In this document: piece by piece, positions 16,992-24,914 of the stretch
Position numbering within the stretch: the first letter of the stretch is position 1
Layout of the letters: each line of letters starts with the position of its first letter
Source: a virus
Direction: 5' to 3' (one strand)
Virus record (IMG/VR): IMGVR_UViG_3300044729_001318
Coordinates: 1 to 40,232 of that record
Length of the DNA stretch: 40,232 nt
The notes under the pieces: generated by a model
The model's database searches: none
What the model was told of the DNA's origin: nothing
The model's input: the letters and a program-made list of their open reading frames with translations, nothing else
Made by a program: the position numbers and the translations under genes

Positions 16992-18022
16992 TGCCAACTA
17001 TCAGCCTCACAGACTTCAAAGCCACTCAAGAAGCCGCAGAACGGCAAAGGCGTCTTGCCGCCGCGCTGCGTGAGCAATCTCTCGCGCCCATTCAAGTCCA
17101 ATCCTACAACGGGATTCAGGCCCCCATTCCCGTTACGGAAGTGCTTGCCAAGGCGCTCGCGGCCTATGCTGCTAATCGCAAGGAAAAGAAGGCCGAAGAA
17201 GCCCTTGCCACGGGTCGCGCCAAGGCTCGCACTGAGGCTATGGACTTCGTGCGCGGGCTCAAGCAAGAGACGCCCCAGGATCGTTTCATTGCGCCGCCAA
17301 ACTTCCAGCCTGAACAGCCGGGCTTCATTGACCGACTGAAGCAGGCCGGGCAATCGTTCATGCCGCAACAGGCCCCGCAACCGGCCCCGCCGCCTCAGCC
17401 TATGGTCGCCCCGCCTCAAGGTGCGCCTATGGCCCCGGCGCAGCCCATGCCTATGCCGCAAGGCCCTGAGGCCCTGCCTCAAATGTCGGACATGCGGCAA
17501 ATCCCGGCTGAACTCCAGAACCGCGCTCGCTCGCCCGAAGAACAACAGCAGATGCTCATGGACGCCGCGATGAGCGGTAATCCGTATCTGGAGAGCATCG
17601 CGCCGAGAATGTATGAGGACATTCAGGACCAGCAGGCCGCAATCGCGGATCGTGAGCGCAAGATGGGCGCTATCATGGGCCTGGACCTCCCCGACGATCA
17701 AAAGGCCGCGTTGATGGCGGAACTTGATTTGGGGGATAGCAAGCTTCTGTCCCAATTCAACAAGCCTCCTGTTCCAATCCAGTCCCCCGAGGGCGTCATT
17801 GGCCTTGTGGCTCAAAAGGTCGCGCAGGGTCAGCCTTTGACCAAGGGTGAGCAAGACATTTGGAACATCTACACGGCGCGTGAGCGTAAGCGGGCTTACA
17901 TTGCCCCGCGTGGTGGCGGCGGCTCTGGCGGTGGATCAGGTGGCGGCGCTGGCGGTGGTGGTGGCAATGCCACCATGAACGCCCTTGAGACCGAACTTCG
18001 CAGAAGGGGCATCTTGAAGTGA
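16991..18022 (+). CDS. Probable ejection/internal virion protein, Pro/Gln-rich
   Basis: This 343-residue protein begins with a TAATG overlap. The N-terminal 100 residues are helical and basic/acidic mixed (KATQEAAERQRRLAAALREQ), residues about 120-165 are a Pro/Gln/Met linker, residues 180-310 are helical, and the C-terminus has a poly-glycine/serine stretch of about 20 residues before a final helix ETELRRRGILK. No enzymatic motif is visible. Position among ejection-type genes and the disordered linkers suggest a protein that leaves the virion with the DNA; this is inference. Confidence 0.7.
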   Translation: MPTISLTDFKATQEAAERQRRLAAALREQSLAPIQVQSYNGIQAPIPVTEVLAKALAAYAANRKEKKAEEALATGRAKARTEAMDFVRGLKQETPQDRFIAPPNFQPEQPGFIDRLKQAGQSFMPQQAPQPAPPPQPMVAPPQGAPMAPAQPMPMPQGPEALPQMSDMRQIPAELQNRARSPEEQQQMLMDAAMSGNPYLESIAPRMYEDIQDQQAAIADRERKMGAIMGLDLPDDQKAALMAELDLGDSKLLSQFNKPPVPIQSPEGVIGLVAQKVAQGQPLTKGEQDIWNIYTARERKRAYIAPRGGGGSGGGSGGGAGGGGGNATMNALETELRRRGILK

Positions 18023-18756
18023 CCGACTTCAGCAAAATGTCCGATGATGAGTTGCTGGCTATGTATCAGCAACTCAAAGGCTCGTCTGGTGGCAAACCTG
18101 CGGTTCCTCGTGTCGAGGAGCGCCAGACTGCCTATAACACCGGGCGTATTCTTGCAAGCGCGCAAGAAATGGAAAGGGCTATCCAGAAAGACCCCGGAGC
18201 AGTGAAGCCTAACGCTGCGGAGGCTTTTTTTGCTGCAATGCCTCGCGGTGAAGGAGTGGCAAACGCCCTGCGTTCGCCGCAAAGACAGGTTGTGTCTCAG
18301 GCGCAAGATGATGTGATCGACGCGCTCCTGTATCTCGCCACGGGTGCGGCATACAACAAAGAGCAGCTTGAGCAGCAGCGGTCGTCCTACAAGGTCAACT
18401 TTACCGACAAGCCCGAGGCTATTTCGGCCAAGCAGCGCAGGCTTCGCAATCTGGTTCAAGCCGCCAAAGAGCGTTCAGGCTCGGCCTGGAGTCCGCAACT
18501 TGAGCAGCAATTCAATGCCGCGTTTGGTTCTCAGATGGGACCGACGCAGGCGCAACCTAAGCCCGGCCTTCCCGCTGTCCCCGCCGCTGCATCTGGCGCT
18601 TATAATCAGAGCTTGAAGCAGGGCCGGATTGATAAGAGCAAGCCCTTTGGGACTAGGGCCAATCCGTATGTGGCGCGGTCGCTGGAAGTCGCCAACCGGC
18701 TTCCCAAGGGCTCTTACGTCTATCTGCCTGACGGCAAATTGGGTGTGGTGGAATAA
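18019..18756 (+). CDS. Probable ejection/internal virion protein
   Basis: It encodes 245 residues starting at GTG 18019, overlapping the previous stop by 4 bases. The N-terminus (FSKMSDDELLAMYQQLK) is a short amphipathic motif common at the start of phage DNA transfer and internal virion proteins. The middle is Gln/Ala-rich and helical, and the end (NPYVARSLEVANRLPKGSYV) has the form of a small compact domain. It ends in TAATG with the next gene. The role is inferred from position and from this start motif. Confidence 0.7.
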   Translation: MTDFSKMSDDELLAMYQQLKGSSGGKPAVPRVEERQTAYNTGRILASAQEMERAIQKDPGAVKPNAAEAFFAAMPRGEGVANALRSPQRQVVSQAQDDVIDALLYLATGAAYNKEQLEQQRSSYKVNFTDKPEAISAKQRRLRNLVQAAKERSGSAWSPQLEQQFNAAFGSQMGPTQAQPKPGLPAVPAAASGAYNQSLKQGRIDKSKPFGTRANPYVARSLEVANRLPKGSYVYLPDGKLGVVE

Positions 18757-20135
18757 TGCCTATCAGGATTGTTGAGGATAAGCCCAAGACCGTAGGCAAC
18801 GTCCGCATCGTTCAGGATGGTCCGCCCAAGATTTCGCAAAGCCTTGGCGCGTTCCAGGGGCTTGCTAACGTGGTCGGCAACTACGGCAAGTCCATTCCAC
18901 GCAACTTCGGCGTCCTGCCCAACTTGCCTGAACTGGCGGGCATTGCAGGCCGCGTGGTTGTATCCGAAGCCGAGAAGCGCGGATATAAGCCGGGTAAAAT
19001 TGGTCGGTTCATTGGTGAGACGGTTGCCACGGCTCCGACCTTGGCTGCCGGTCCTGTCGTCGGGGGCGCGGCTCAAGGACTGCTGACTCGTGAAGGCGGG
19101 CGCGGCGACCTTGCCAATGCGCTCATGAGCGCGGGCACGGGTGCGGTTCTCGGCAAGGTGGGCGATGTTGGCAGCAAGGCGGTCGCCAAGGCCCTGACCC
19201 CGGCAGTCAAGAAGGTCGCCGTCAAGCCGCTTGAGGAATTGGCTCAGGTCAAGGACGCCGCCTATGACGCCGTTGAAAGAACTGGCGTCAAGTATGCGCC
19301 TCAATCGCTTCAAGGCGTGGCTCAGTCGATTACGCAAACGGTTGCCAAAGACCTTGATCCCGGCCTGCATCCTCGCGTCGTGTCCGTCCTGAACAACCTG
19401 AATGACAGGTTCTCGCAAGGGCCGCTGTCCATCAAAGAAGTGGACAACGCACGGCGCTTTGTCCGCGCTAATATCTTCGACAAGGCCAGCACGGACGAAG
19501 AAAAGCGTTTCGGGCAAATGATCGTTGATGGCCTGGACGATTTTGTAAACTCGGCTGGCCCTGCCGATGTTGTCGGTGGCCGCGCTGATGATGCGGCGAA
19601 CGCCATCAATACCGCCCGTGACATGAACACGCGGTTTAAGAAAACGGAAACGGTCCTCGACGCGCTGGAAATGGCGGCGAACAGGGCCGGGGCGAGTGGT
19701 AGCGGCGGCAACATCGACAACGCCACGCGCCAGCAGATGCGCCGCGTGCTTGAAACGTCCAAGAACCTGACCGATCAAGAGAAGGAAATCCTGACTGCCA
19801 TCGTTCGCGGGGAAAAGCTTTCCAACGTCCTGCGAATGGTTGGCAAGTTCTCGCCTTCTGCTGGCGGGCTTCCGGCTTGGCTGAATTTGTTTGCTACAAG
19901 CGTGACGGGTCCGCTTGGTCTGGCTACGGCGGTTGTGGGCGCGGGGGCCAAGACGGCGGCGGATCGAATGACCCAGGGCCGCACTCAAGACTTGCTTCGC
20001 GTTATGCAGGCAGGCGGCAAGATCAATCCCAATCAACTCACGCCTGAGCAACTGCGTCGTATTGGCAGGGCCGGGGCGTTCACGGCTGCAACGCCTTCGG
20101 CTGATATTGCCGAGGCCCTGAGAGGTAATCAGTAA
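18756..20135 (+). CDS. Probable ejection/internal virion protein, large helical
   Basis: This 459-residue protein is mostly helical. It contains a glycine/alanine-rich hydrophobic segment at about residues 85-125 (TAPTLAAGPVVGGAAQGLL and SAGTGAVLGKVG) and a second near residues 380-410 (SVTGPLGLATAVVGAGAKTA). Such membrane-active stretches occur in ejection proteins that form a channel through the cell envelope. Between them lies a soluble helical region with many Asp/Asn/Arg residues. No catalytic motif is seen. The assignment is by context and composition. Confidence 0.7.
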   Translation: MPIRIVEDKPKTVGNVRIVQDGPPKISQSLGAFQGLANVVGNYGKSIPRNFGVLPNLPELAGIAGRVVVSEAEKRGYKPGKIGRFIGETVATAPTLAAGPVVGGAAQGLLTREGGRGDLANALMSAGTGAVLGKVGDVGSKAVAKALTPAVKKVAVKPLEELAQVKDAAYDAVERTGVKYAPQSLQGVAQSITQTVAKDLDPGLHPRVVSVLNNLNDRFSQGPLSIKEVDNARRFVRANIFDKASTDEEKRFGQMIVDGLDDFVNSAGPADVVGGRADDAANAINTARDMNTRFKKTETVLDALEMAANRAGASGSGGNIDNATRQQMRRVLETSKNLTDQEKEILTAIVRGEKLSNVLRMVGKFSPSAGGLPAWLNLFATSVTGPLGLATAVVGAGAKTAADRMTQGRTQDLLRVMQAGGKINPNQLTPEQLRRIGRAGAFTAATPSADIAEALRGNQ

Positions 20136-20977
20136 TGTCGTTCAACGGCTCTGGAACATTCCTCATTAACAGCGCGGGGCAGCCCGTCGTCACGAACACG
20201 ATCATCAGTTCGACGGCGTTCAATGCGCTCACGGCTGACCTTGCGACGGGGCTTAGCACCTGTCTGACCAAGGACGGGCAGACCACGCCCACGGCCAATA
20301 TCAAGCTTGGCGGGTTCAAGCTGATCAACGTAGGTGCGCCTACGCTGTCGGGTGATGCGTTGTCATTTGGCAATGCGGCTACAATCTCCACGCTGACCTT
20401 GACCAATGCCCTGACCGTCGCCAATGGCGGCACTGGCGCGGCCACGCTGACCGGCGTCCTGAAGGGCAATGGAACGTCTGCATTTACCGCCGCCACGGCG
20501 GGCACGGATTACGTCTCTCCGTCTGTCTCGACTAGCTTTACAGCAATTCAAATCTTTTCGGGCTCGGCCAGCACGCTTGCGGCCAAACTCATCAATGCCG
20601 TTGAAAAGGTCACGATCAGCGCCACGGCGGCGACGGGCACGATTGCCTACAACGTCACGGATCAATCGGTCCTGTATTACACCACGAACGCTTCTGGCAA
20701 CTGGACGCTGAACGTGCGTGGCAATGGCACGACTTCGCTCAATTCGCTCATGGTGACGGGCGAGAGCATTACGATTGTGTTCCTGGTGACGAATGGCGCT
20801 ACGCCTTACTACCAGTCTGCCTTTCAGATTGATGGGTCGTCAGTGACGCCCAAGTGGCAAGGCGGCACGGCCCCGACTACGGGTAATGCGTCCTCAATTG
20901 ACGCCTATACCGTGACCATCGTTAAGACGGGCGCTGCGACGTTCACGGCCTTTGCGGCTCAAGTGAAGTTTGCCTGA
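20135..20977 (+). CDS. Tail fibre protein
   Basis: This 280-residue protein has fibre-type sequence: an N-terminal FNGSGTFLINSAGQPVV segment, then TANIKLGGFKLINVGAPTLSGDA, then LTVANGGTGAATLTGVLKGNG, which is a widespread phage fibre repeat motif, and a beta-rich C-terminal half. The N-terminal region probably attaches to the tail and the C-terminal part faces outwards. It is joined by TAATG and TGATG overlaps to its neighbours, so it is co-translated with the ejection genes and the adhesin that follows. Confidence 0.8.
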   Translation: MSFNGSGTFLINSAGQPVVTNTIISSTAFNALTADLATGLSTCLTKDGQTTPTANIKLGGFKLINVGAPTLSGDALSFGNAATISTLTLTNALTVANGGTGAATLTGVLKGNGTSAFTAATAGTDYVSPSVSTSFTAIQIFSGSASTLAAKLINAVEKVTISATAATGTIAYNVTDQSVLYYTTNASGNWTLNVRGNGTTSLNSLMVTGESITIVFLVTNGATPYYQSAFQIDGSSVTPKWQGGTAPTTGNASSIDAYTVTIVKTGAATFTAFAAQVKFA

Positions 20978-21810
20978 TGCCGGTCCTGTCCACATACGGC
21001 GCTGCGGCGGCTCGCTCTTATGGCATGTTTGCCGGGCGTAATGTCACGCCTACGGTTGAATATCTTGTCATTGGCGGCGCAGGTGGTGGCGGCAGTGGTA
21101 CCTCTGGGGGTGGCGGCGGCGCAGGTGCGTTCAGGACGGCTACCGGATTTTCTGTTTCGGCTGGTTCTGCCATAACCGTTACCGTTGGTGGGGGTGGCCC
21201 TGGCGGCGGCGTCGGGGGATCAGGCACAAAGGGGACAGATAGCGCATTTTCCAGCATTACCGCCGAGGGTGGAGGCTATGGTGGTGGGGGGTTTTTCCCC
21301 GTGGGGGGCGATGGAGGCTCGGGTGGCGGTGGCGGCGGCGCAAGTGTTGGTGGCTCTGCGACAAATGCTTCATACGGAAACAATGGCGGAAATACTCGCG
21401 GGGGTGGGGGTGGTAAAGGAAGCGCGGGGGGGGCTGCTGGTGCTTTTGGCGACGGCGGCGCAGGCGGCGCAGCGTCCGCAAGCTCTATTTCCGGTGCATC
21501 CGTAAGCTATTCCGGCGGCGGCGGCGGCGGCAATTCTGGAAGTGGATCGGGAGGCACTGGCGGAACCAACGCGGGAAGTGGCGGAACGTCTGCCGCAGGT
21601 GGCGATGGAACTGCCAATCGCGGCGGCGGCGGTGGCGGTGGTGGCAGCAGCACTACATACGTCGGAGGCAATGGCGGTTCTGGCACCGTGATTATCCGCT
21701 ATGCTGACTCTTTCCCCGCCGCCACGGCGACCACGGGCTCTCCGACCGTCACTGTGTCGGGCGGTTATCGCATCTACGAATGGACTAACTCAGGCTCAAT
21801 CACGTTCTGA
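20977..21810 (+). CDS. Glycine-rich tail adhesin
   Basis: This 277-residue protein is dominated by polyglycine runs from about residue 30 to 225, preceded by VEYLVIGGAGGGGSG and ended by GGSGTVIIRYAD, the start and end pattern of glycine-rich phage tail domains. The composition suggests packed polyglycine-II helices as in the receptor-binding tip protein gp38 of T-even-like phages; this is an analogy and not shown here. The last 40 residues (TVTVSGGYRIYEWTNSGSITF) form a final beta hairpin. It is probably the receptor-binding tip and a site of fast evolution. Confidence 0.8.
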   Translation: MPVLSTYGAAAARSYGMFAGRNVTPTVEYLVIGGAGGGGSGTSGGGGGAGAFRTATGFSVSAGSAITVTVGGGGPGGGVGGSGTKGTDSAFSSITAEGGGYGGGGFFPVGGDGGSGGGGGGASVGGSATNASYGNNGGNTRGGGGGKGSAGGAAGAFGDGGAGGAASASSISGASVSYSGGGGGGNSGSGSGGTGGTNAGSGGTSAAGGDGTANRGGGGGGGGSSTTYVGGNGGSGTVIIRYADSFPAATATTGSPTVTVSGGYRIYEWTNSGSITF

Positions 21811-21812
21811 TC

Positions 21813-22196
21813 ATGGCTCATTTCGCTCAACTTGACCCCAACAACATCGTGCTTCGCGTGATCGTGGTCGCCAATAGCGACATCACGGTCAACGGCCAGG
21901 AGAGCGAGGCCAAGGGCATTGCCTTCTGCCAGTCGCTATTCGGCCCCAATACGCGGTGGGCGCAGACTAGCTACAGCGGCTCAAAGCGTAAGAGGTATGC
22001 AGGCGTGGGCTATTCATTCGATGAGCAACGTGACGCCTTTATCCCGCCGCAGCCGTATCCGAGTTGGACGCTTGATCCAGAAACTTGCGATTGGGTTGCA
22101 CCTATCCCTATGCCGAATGACGGTCATTGGTATACATGGGATGAATCAACTCAATCCTGGGTGAAGAAAGCCATGACCGATGTCCAGCCTCTCTGA
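21813..22196 (+). CDS. Conserved tail-associated protein, AHFAQLDPNN family
   Basis: It encodes 127 residues. The start MAHFAQLDPNNIVLRVIVV followed by QSLFGPNTRWAQTSY, YAGVGYSFDEQRDAFIPPQPYPSW and a WYTWDESTQSWV end is a pattern I recognise from small proteins that follow fibre genes in many marine and freshwater phages. Their function is unknown; a chaperone or structural cap for the fibre is often guessed. The aromatic-rich C-terminus suggests a compact fold. It overlaps the next small gene by 17 bases. Confidence 0.8.
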   Translation: MAHFAQLDPNNIVLRVIVVANSDITVNGQESEAKGIAFCQSLFGPNTRWAQTSYSGSKRKRYAGVGYSFDEQRDAFIPPQPYPSWTLDPETCDWVAPIPMPNDGHWYTWDESTQSWVKKAMTDVQPL

Positions 22197-22359
22197 CGCA
22201 GAGATTGAACACATTGCCGACAAGGCCGCTGAGAAGGCCATCGTCAAGGTATATGAGCAGATTGGCCGGTCCGTCGCCCAACGGGTGTTCTGGTTCATTG
22301 GCGTCATCTTCGTCTCAGGGTGCGCGCTTCTCGTTGGCACTAACGTCTTGAGGAACTAG
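22180..22359 (+). CDS. Small membrane protein with one transmembrane segment
   Basis: This 59-residue gene starts inside the preceding gene at ATG 22180. Residues 1-33 are polar and helical (SLSDAEIEHIADKAAEKAIVKVYEQIGRSV in parts) and residues about 37-54 form a hydrophobic segment (WFIGVIFVSG, then CALLVGTNVL). The layout of a cytoplasmic helix with one membrane span, at the head of the lysis region, fits a small holin or antiholin, but it could also be another membrane accessory protein. Confidence 0.7.
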   Translation: MSSLSDAEIEHIADKAAEKAIVKVYEQIGRSVAQRVFWFIGVIFVSGCALLVGTNVLRN

Positions 22360-22362
22360 GGC

Positions 22363-23307
22363 ATGATTTCAGACGAAGAGTTCATCGCCGTCTGGCAGCA
22401 ATGCAAATGTTCCCCCTCAGTCGTAGCCCGAAAACTTAACGTCCAAATCCGCGAGGTCTATCGCCGTCGTCAAAAGATGGCGGATCGTGGCATTGTCCTT
22501 GAGACGCATCCCGTCAACAGTTCGGGTGCAGCGCAGACCACCTACACGCAATCCTGGTCCTATACCCGCGAGCGCACCGCCGAGGTGATCGACGGCAACG
22601 TCATCATCTTCTCCGACGCGCACTTCTGGCCCGGTGGCCGCACGGTCGCCAATGAGGCGCTGCTGAAGCTTATCAAGCGGCTCAAGCCCGCCCGCATCAT
22701 TGCCAATGGCGATATCTTTGACGGCGCGAGGATCAGCCGTCATGACCCGCATGGATGGGGGCAGCCGCCTTCCGTCAAGGAAGAACTGGACGCCTGTCTT
22801 GAGCGGATGCACGAAATCGCCCTCGCCGCACAGCGTGGGACGCCTCTGGATTGGAATATCGGTAACCATGACGCACGTTTCGACAGGGCGATGGTCGTCA
22901 ACGCAGCCGAATATGAAGGCGTCGTGGAACGCTTGGCGGATAGGTTCCCAGAGTGGGAAATGGCGTGGTCAATCCGCCTTAACGGGTCGGTCATGGTCAA
23001 GCATCGCCAAGCCAATGGCGTTCACGCAGCCTACAACAATACACTGAAGGGCGGGCTGTCGATGGTGACGGGGCACTTGCACCGCCTCGCCATCACGCCT
23101 TGGGCCGACTACACGGGCAGGCGTTGGGGCGTCGATACGGGCACACTATCTGATCCCCTGGGGCCTCAATTCGAGTATCTTGAGAACAACGCAACGCCTT
23201 GGTGTAGCGGCTTTGCCGTCCTAACATTCAAGGACGGGATGCTCCTGCCGCCGGAACTGTGTGAAGTCATAGACGGCGTGGCCTACTTTCGCGGGGACGC
23301 GGTATGA
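22363..23307 (+). CDS. Calcineurin-like metallophosphoesterase with N-terminal HTH
   Basis: This 314-residue protein has a complete set of metallophosphoesterase motifs: SDAH (residues 84-87), NGD with a following D (115-120), GNHD (167-170), a later KHR, and GHLHR near residue 250. These residues bind two metal ions and hydrolyse phosphoesters. Residues about 4-40 resemble a helix-turn-helix (EEFIAVWQQCKCSPSVVARK, then NVQIREVYRRR), which would place the enzyme on DNA. Substrate is unknown. It lies between two small membrane-protein genes of the lysis region, and it overlaps the next gene by 4 bases. Confidence 0.85.
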   Translation: MISDEEFIAVWQQCKCSPSVVARKLNVQIREVYRRRQKMADRGIVLETHPVNSSGAAQTTYTQSWSYTRERTAEVIDGNVIIFSDAHFWPGGRTVANEALLKLIKRLKPARIIANGDIFDGARISRHDPHGWGQPPSVKEELDACLERMHEIALAAQRGTPLDWNIGNHDARFDRAMVVNAAEYEGVVERLADRFPEWEMAWSIRLNGSVMVKHRQANGVHAAYNNTLKGGLSMVTGHLHRLAITPWADYTGRRWGVDTGTLSDPLGPQFEYLENNATPWCSGFAVLTFKDGMLLPPELCEVIDGVAYFRGDAV

Positions 23308-23558
23308 CCAAAGAGGTCCAGTGGTTCTGGCGGCGCTTGTTCACGTTCCTGTTTACAAGCGTCAACAGCATCGCCATTGCCGCCGTGGTCTGGAAGATGG
23401 ACGATCCCCACGCCCTGAAATGGATTGGCCTGGGGCTCATCTTTGCGAACATCATGTTGGCCTTCGTCTACATGGCGGGCGCTACGCTGGTGGACCTTAC
23501 GCGGCTTAAGGGCGAGGCCATACAGACGGCGCAAGAGGTCAAGGACATCGTGTCATGA
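23304..23558 (+). CDS. Holin candidate, two membrane segments
   Basis: This 84-residue protein has two hydrophobic stretches, at about residues 8-29 (WRRLFTFLFTSVNSIAIAAV) and 39-61 (KWIGLGLIFANIMLAFVYMA), and a charged C-terminal helix. It lies directly before the spanin genes and the endolysin. Size, two spans and place match class II holins, which open the inner membrane at the time of lysis. It overlaps the metallophosphoesterase gene by ATGA and the next gene by ATGATGA. Confidence 0.75.
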   Translation: MTKEVQWFWRRLFTFLFTSVNSIAIAAVVWKMDDPHALKWIGLGLIFANIMLAFVYMAGATLVDLTRLKGEAIQTAQEVKDIVS

Positions 23559-23899
23559 TGAAGCTGAACCGCTACGTCCTGATTTTGTGCTTCGTGGTCG
23601 TAGCCTTCGGGCTGATCGTGGCCGGGTATTACAAGGTCATGTTTGATATCCAGCGCAAGCGGGCGGAAGCGTCGATTGCCGAGGCCAAGGACGCACGCCG
23701 CGCCCTGGAGGCTGCTGAGACATACAACCGGCAAACCATCATCATCCGAGAGAAGGGCAATGCCGCCACACAACGTATCCAACAAGCGCCCAATGCGATT
23801 ACGCCTGTCCCTGACGACGTTCTGTCTGCTTGGCGCGATGGCATTAACCGGGTGCGCGGGCTCGACGCCGCCCCTGACAATCCCGCAAGCGTTCCGTGA
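23555..23899 (+). CDS. Inner-membrane spanin (Rz-like)
   Basis: This 114-residue protein has a single N-terminal membrane segment (about residues 7-27, VLILCFVVVAFGLIVAGYY) and then a periplasmic coiled coil (residues 33-75, rich in Ala, Glu, Arg). This is the layout of an i-spanin, which spans the periplasm and joins the outer-membrane lipoprotein to fuse the two membranes. The gene for the o-spanin is nested in the +1 frame in its 3' half, the classic Rz/Rz1 arrangement. The start may be either of two adjacent ATG codons. Confidence 0.85.
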   Translation: MMKLNRYVLILCFVVVAFGLIVAGYYKVMFDIQRKRAEASIAEAKDARRALEAAETYNRQTIIIREKGNAATQRIQQAPNAITPVPDDVLSAWRDGINRVRGLDAAPDNPASVP

Positions 23900-24056
23900 G
23901 CCCTGTATCGGTCCTGATACACCTGTCAAGACGATAGGCGACCTTGCTGTGTTCTCCGTGCAACAGGAGGTCGCGCTACAGGACTGCGAGGCCAAACGCG
24001 CCGGATTGGTTGGATTGATGGACAAGCCCAAAAAGCCTTGGTGGAAACTATGGTAG
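23793..24056 (+). CDS. Outer-membrane spanin lipoprotein (Rz1-like)
   Basis: This 87-residue protein starts at ATG 23793 inside the i-spanin gene. Residues 1-20 are a lipoprotein signal (MRLRLSLTTFCLLGAMALTG) ending in a lipobox with Leu-Thr-Gly-Cys; Cys21 is the likely lipidated residue. The mature part begins Ala-Gly-Ser-Thr-Pro-Pro-Leu and contains the Pro-rich start common in o-spanins. The second half (VQQEVALQDCEAKRAG) is helical and the end KKPWWKLW is amphipathic. Longer in-frame starts are rejected because they would bury the signal sequence. Confidence 0.85.
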   Translation: MRLRLSLTTFCLLGAMALTGCAGSTPPLTIPQAFREPCIGPDTPVKTIGDLAVFSVQQEVALQDCEAKRAGLVGLMDKPKKPWWKLW

Positions 24057-24640
24057 CGACGAACTTCCCTAACTCTTTGCGACTCGTTCTCAAACACGAG
24101 GGCGGATTCTCGAAGCATCCCGCTGATCCCGGCGGGGCCACCATGCTTGGCGTGACCAAGAAGGTATGGGAAGCCTATACGGGCGATGTCGTGACCGAGG
24201 CGGATATGAAGCGCCTCACGCCGGATGATGTTGGCCCGCTTTATCGGCGCAACTACTGGGACAAGTGCAACTGCGACAACCTGCCCGGTGGCCTGGATTA
24301 CGCGGTGTTCGACTATGCCGTGAATAGTGGCGTCATGCGGGCCTGTAAGGTGCTTCAGGCGGCTTTGGGCGTAAAGACGGACGGAGTGATAGGCCCGGCC
24401 ACGATTGCCGCTGCACGGGCTTCTGAGGGGCTTATTCAGCGGTATTGCGGCGAGCGGTTGCGGTTCCTCAAGGCGCTCCCGCATTGGCCGTCATTTGGCA
24501 AGGGCTGGGAGCGCCGGGTCAGGGAAGTTCAGGCGAAGGCGGTTGCGATGGCAACTCTGCCAGATGCTCCCGCAGCAGGGGGAGAAAGTGTTCGAGCCGC
24601 AATACAACGCGCCATTTCTCCCCGTTCTGGCGGTAGATAA
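24050..24640 (+). CDS. Endolysin, GH108-type N-acetylmuramidase
   Basis: This 196-residue enzyme degrades peptidoglycan at lysis. ATG 24050 overlaps the o-spanin stop; upstream TTG 24038 and GTG 24041 are possible starts. Residues 16-36 contain HEGGFSKHPADPGGATMLGV, the glycoside hydrolase 108 signature with the catalytic Glu (Glu17). The C-terminal part (about residues 100-165, VLQAALGVKTDGVIGPATIA) resembles the PG_binding_3 peptidoglycan-binding domain. There is no signal peptide, so it needs the holin. The final 40 codons overlap the oppositely oriented nuclease gene by 122 bases. Confidence 0.9.
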   Translation: MVATNFPNSLRLVLKHEGGFSKHPADPGGATMLGVTKKVWEAYTGDVVTEADMKRLTPDDVGPLYRRNYWDKCNCDNLPGGLDYAVFDYAVNSGVMRACKVLQAALGVKTDGVIGPATIAAARASEGLIQRYCGERLRFLKALPHWPSFGKGWERRVREVQAKAVAMATLPDAPAAGGESVRAAIQRAISPRSGGR

Positions 24641-24875
24641 CGGTCGGGATTTCGCCCGGCTTTGAGCAAGCCTCCACCTGACGACACCACTTCATGATAG
24701 CAAGTGTCTCCTGGCGCTTGCACTCAATCCGATACGGGCCAACCGTGATGTCGTCCGCACCGTCGCGGGCTTGCCCGAGGTTGCGCTTCACGACGAAGCC
24801 GAGTTCATCCGATAGCAGCTTGGCGAGTTCGTTTTCGCCGCGAGCGCCTTTGTTCCTGCTCATGCGTCCGGTCAT
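24519..24875 (-). CDS. PD-(D/E)XK nuclease, Holliday junction resolvase-like
   Basis: This 118-residue protein carries the core of small PD-(D/E)XK nucleases: Glu14 in GENELAKLL, Asp41/Asp42 in GADDITV, then IECKR (Glu51, Lys53) and a conserved Gln helix. In such enzymes these residues bind a metal and cut DNA; the compact form is typical of Hjc-like and phage resolvases. It is the last gene of the leftward recombination operon. Start ATG 24875 is favoured by AGGGGA 7 bases upstream; ATG 24863 is an alternative. Its 3' end overlaps the endolysin gene in antisense. Confidence 0.8.
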   Translation of the reverse strand: MTGRMSRNKGARGENELAKLLSDELGFVVKRNLGQARDGADDITVGPYRIECKRQETLAIMKWCRQVEACSKPGEIPTVIYRQNGEKWRVVLRLEHFLPLLREHLAELPSQPPSPELP

Positions 24876-24914
24876 TTCATTCCCCTGCGTGTTGTTGAAG
24901 CAGCCACGCTCTGC

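Noticed and set aside
23643-23792. Upstream extension of the o-spanin gene
   Set aside because: It would place about 50 polar residues before the lipoprotein signal; ATG 23793 puts the signal at the N-terminus.
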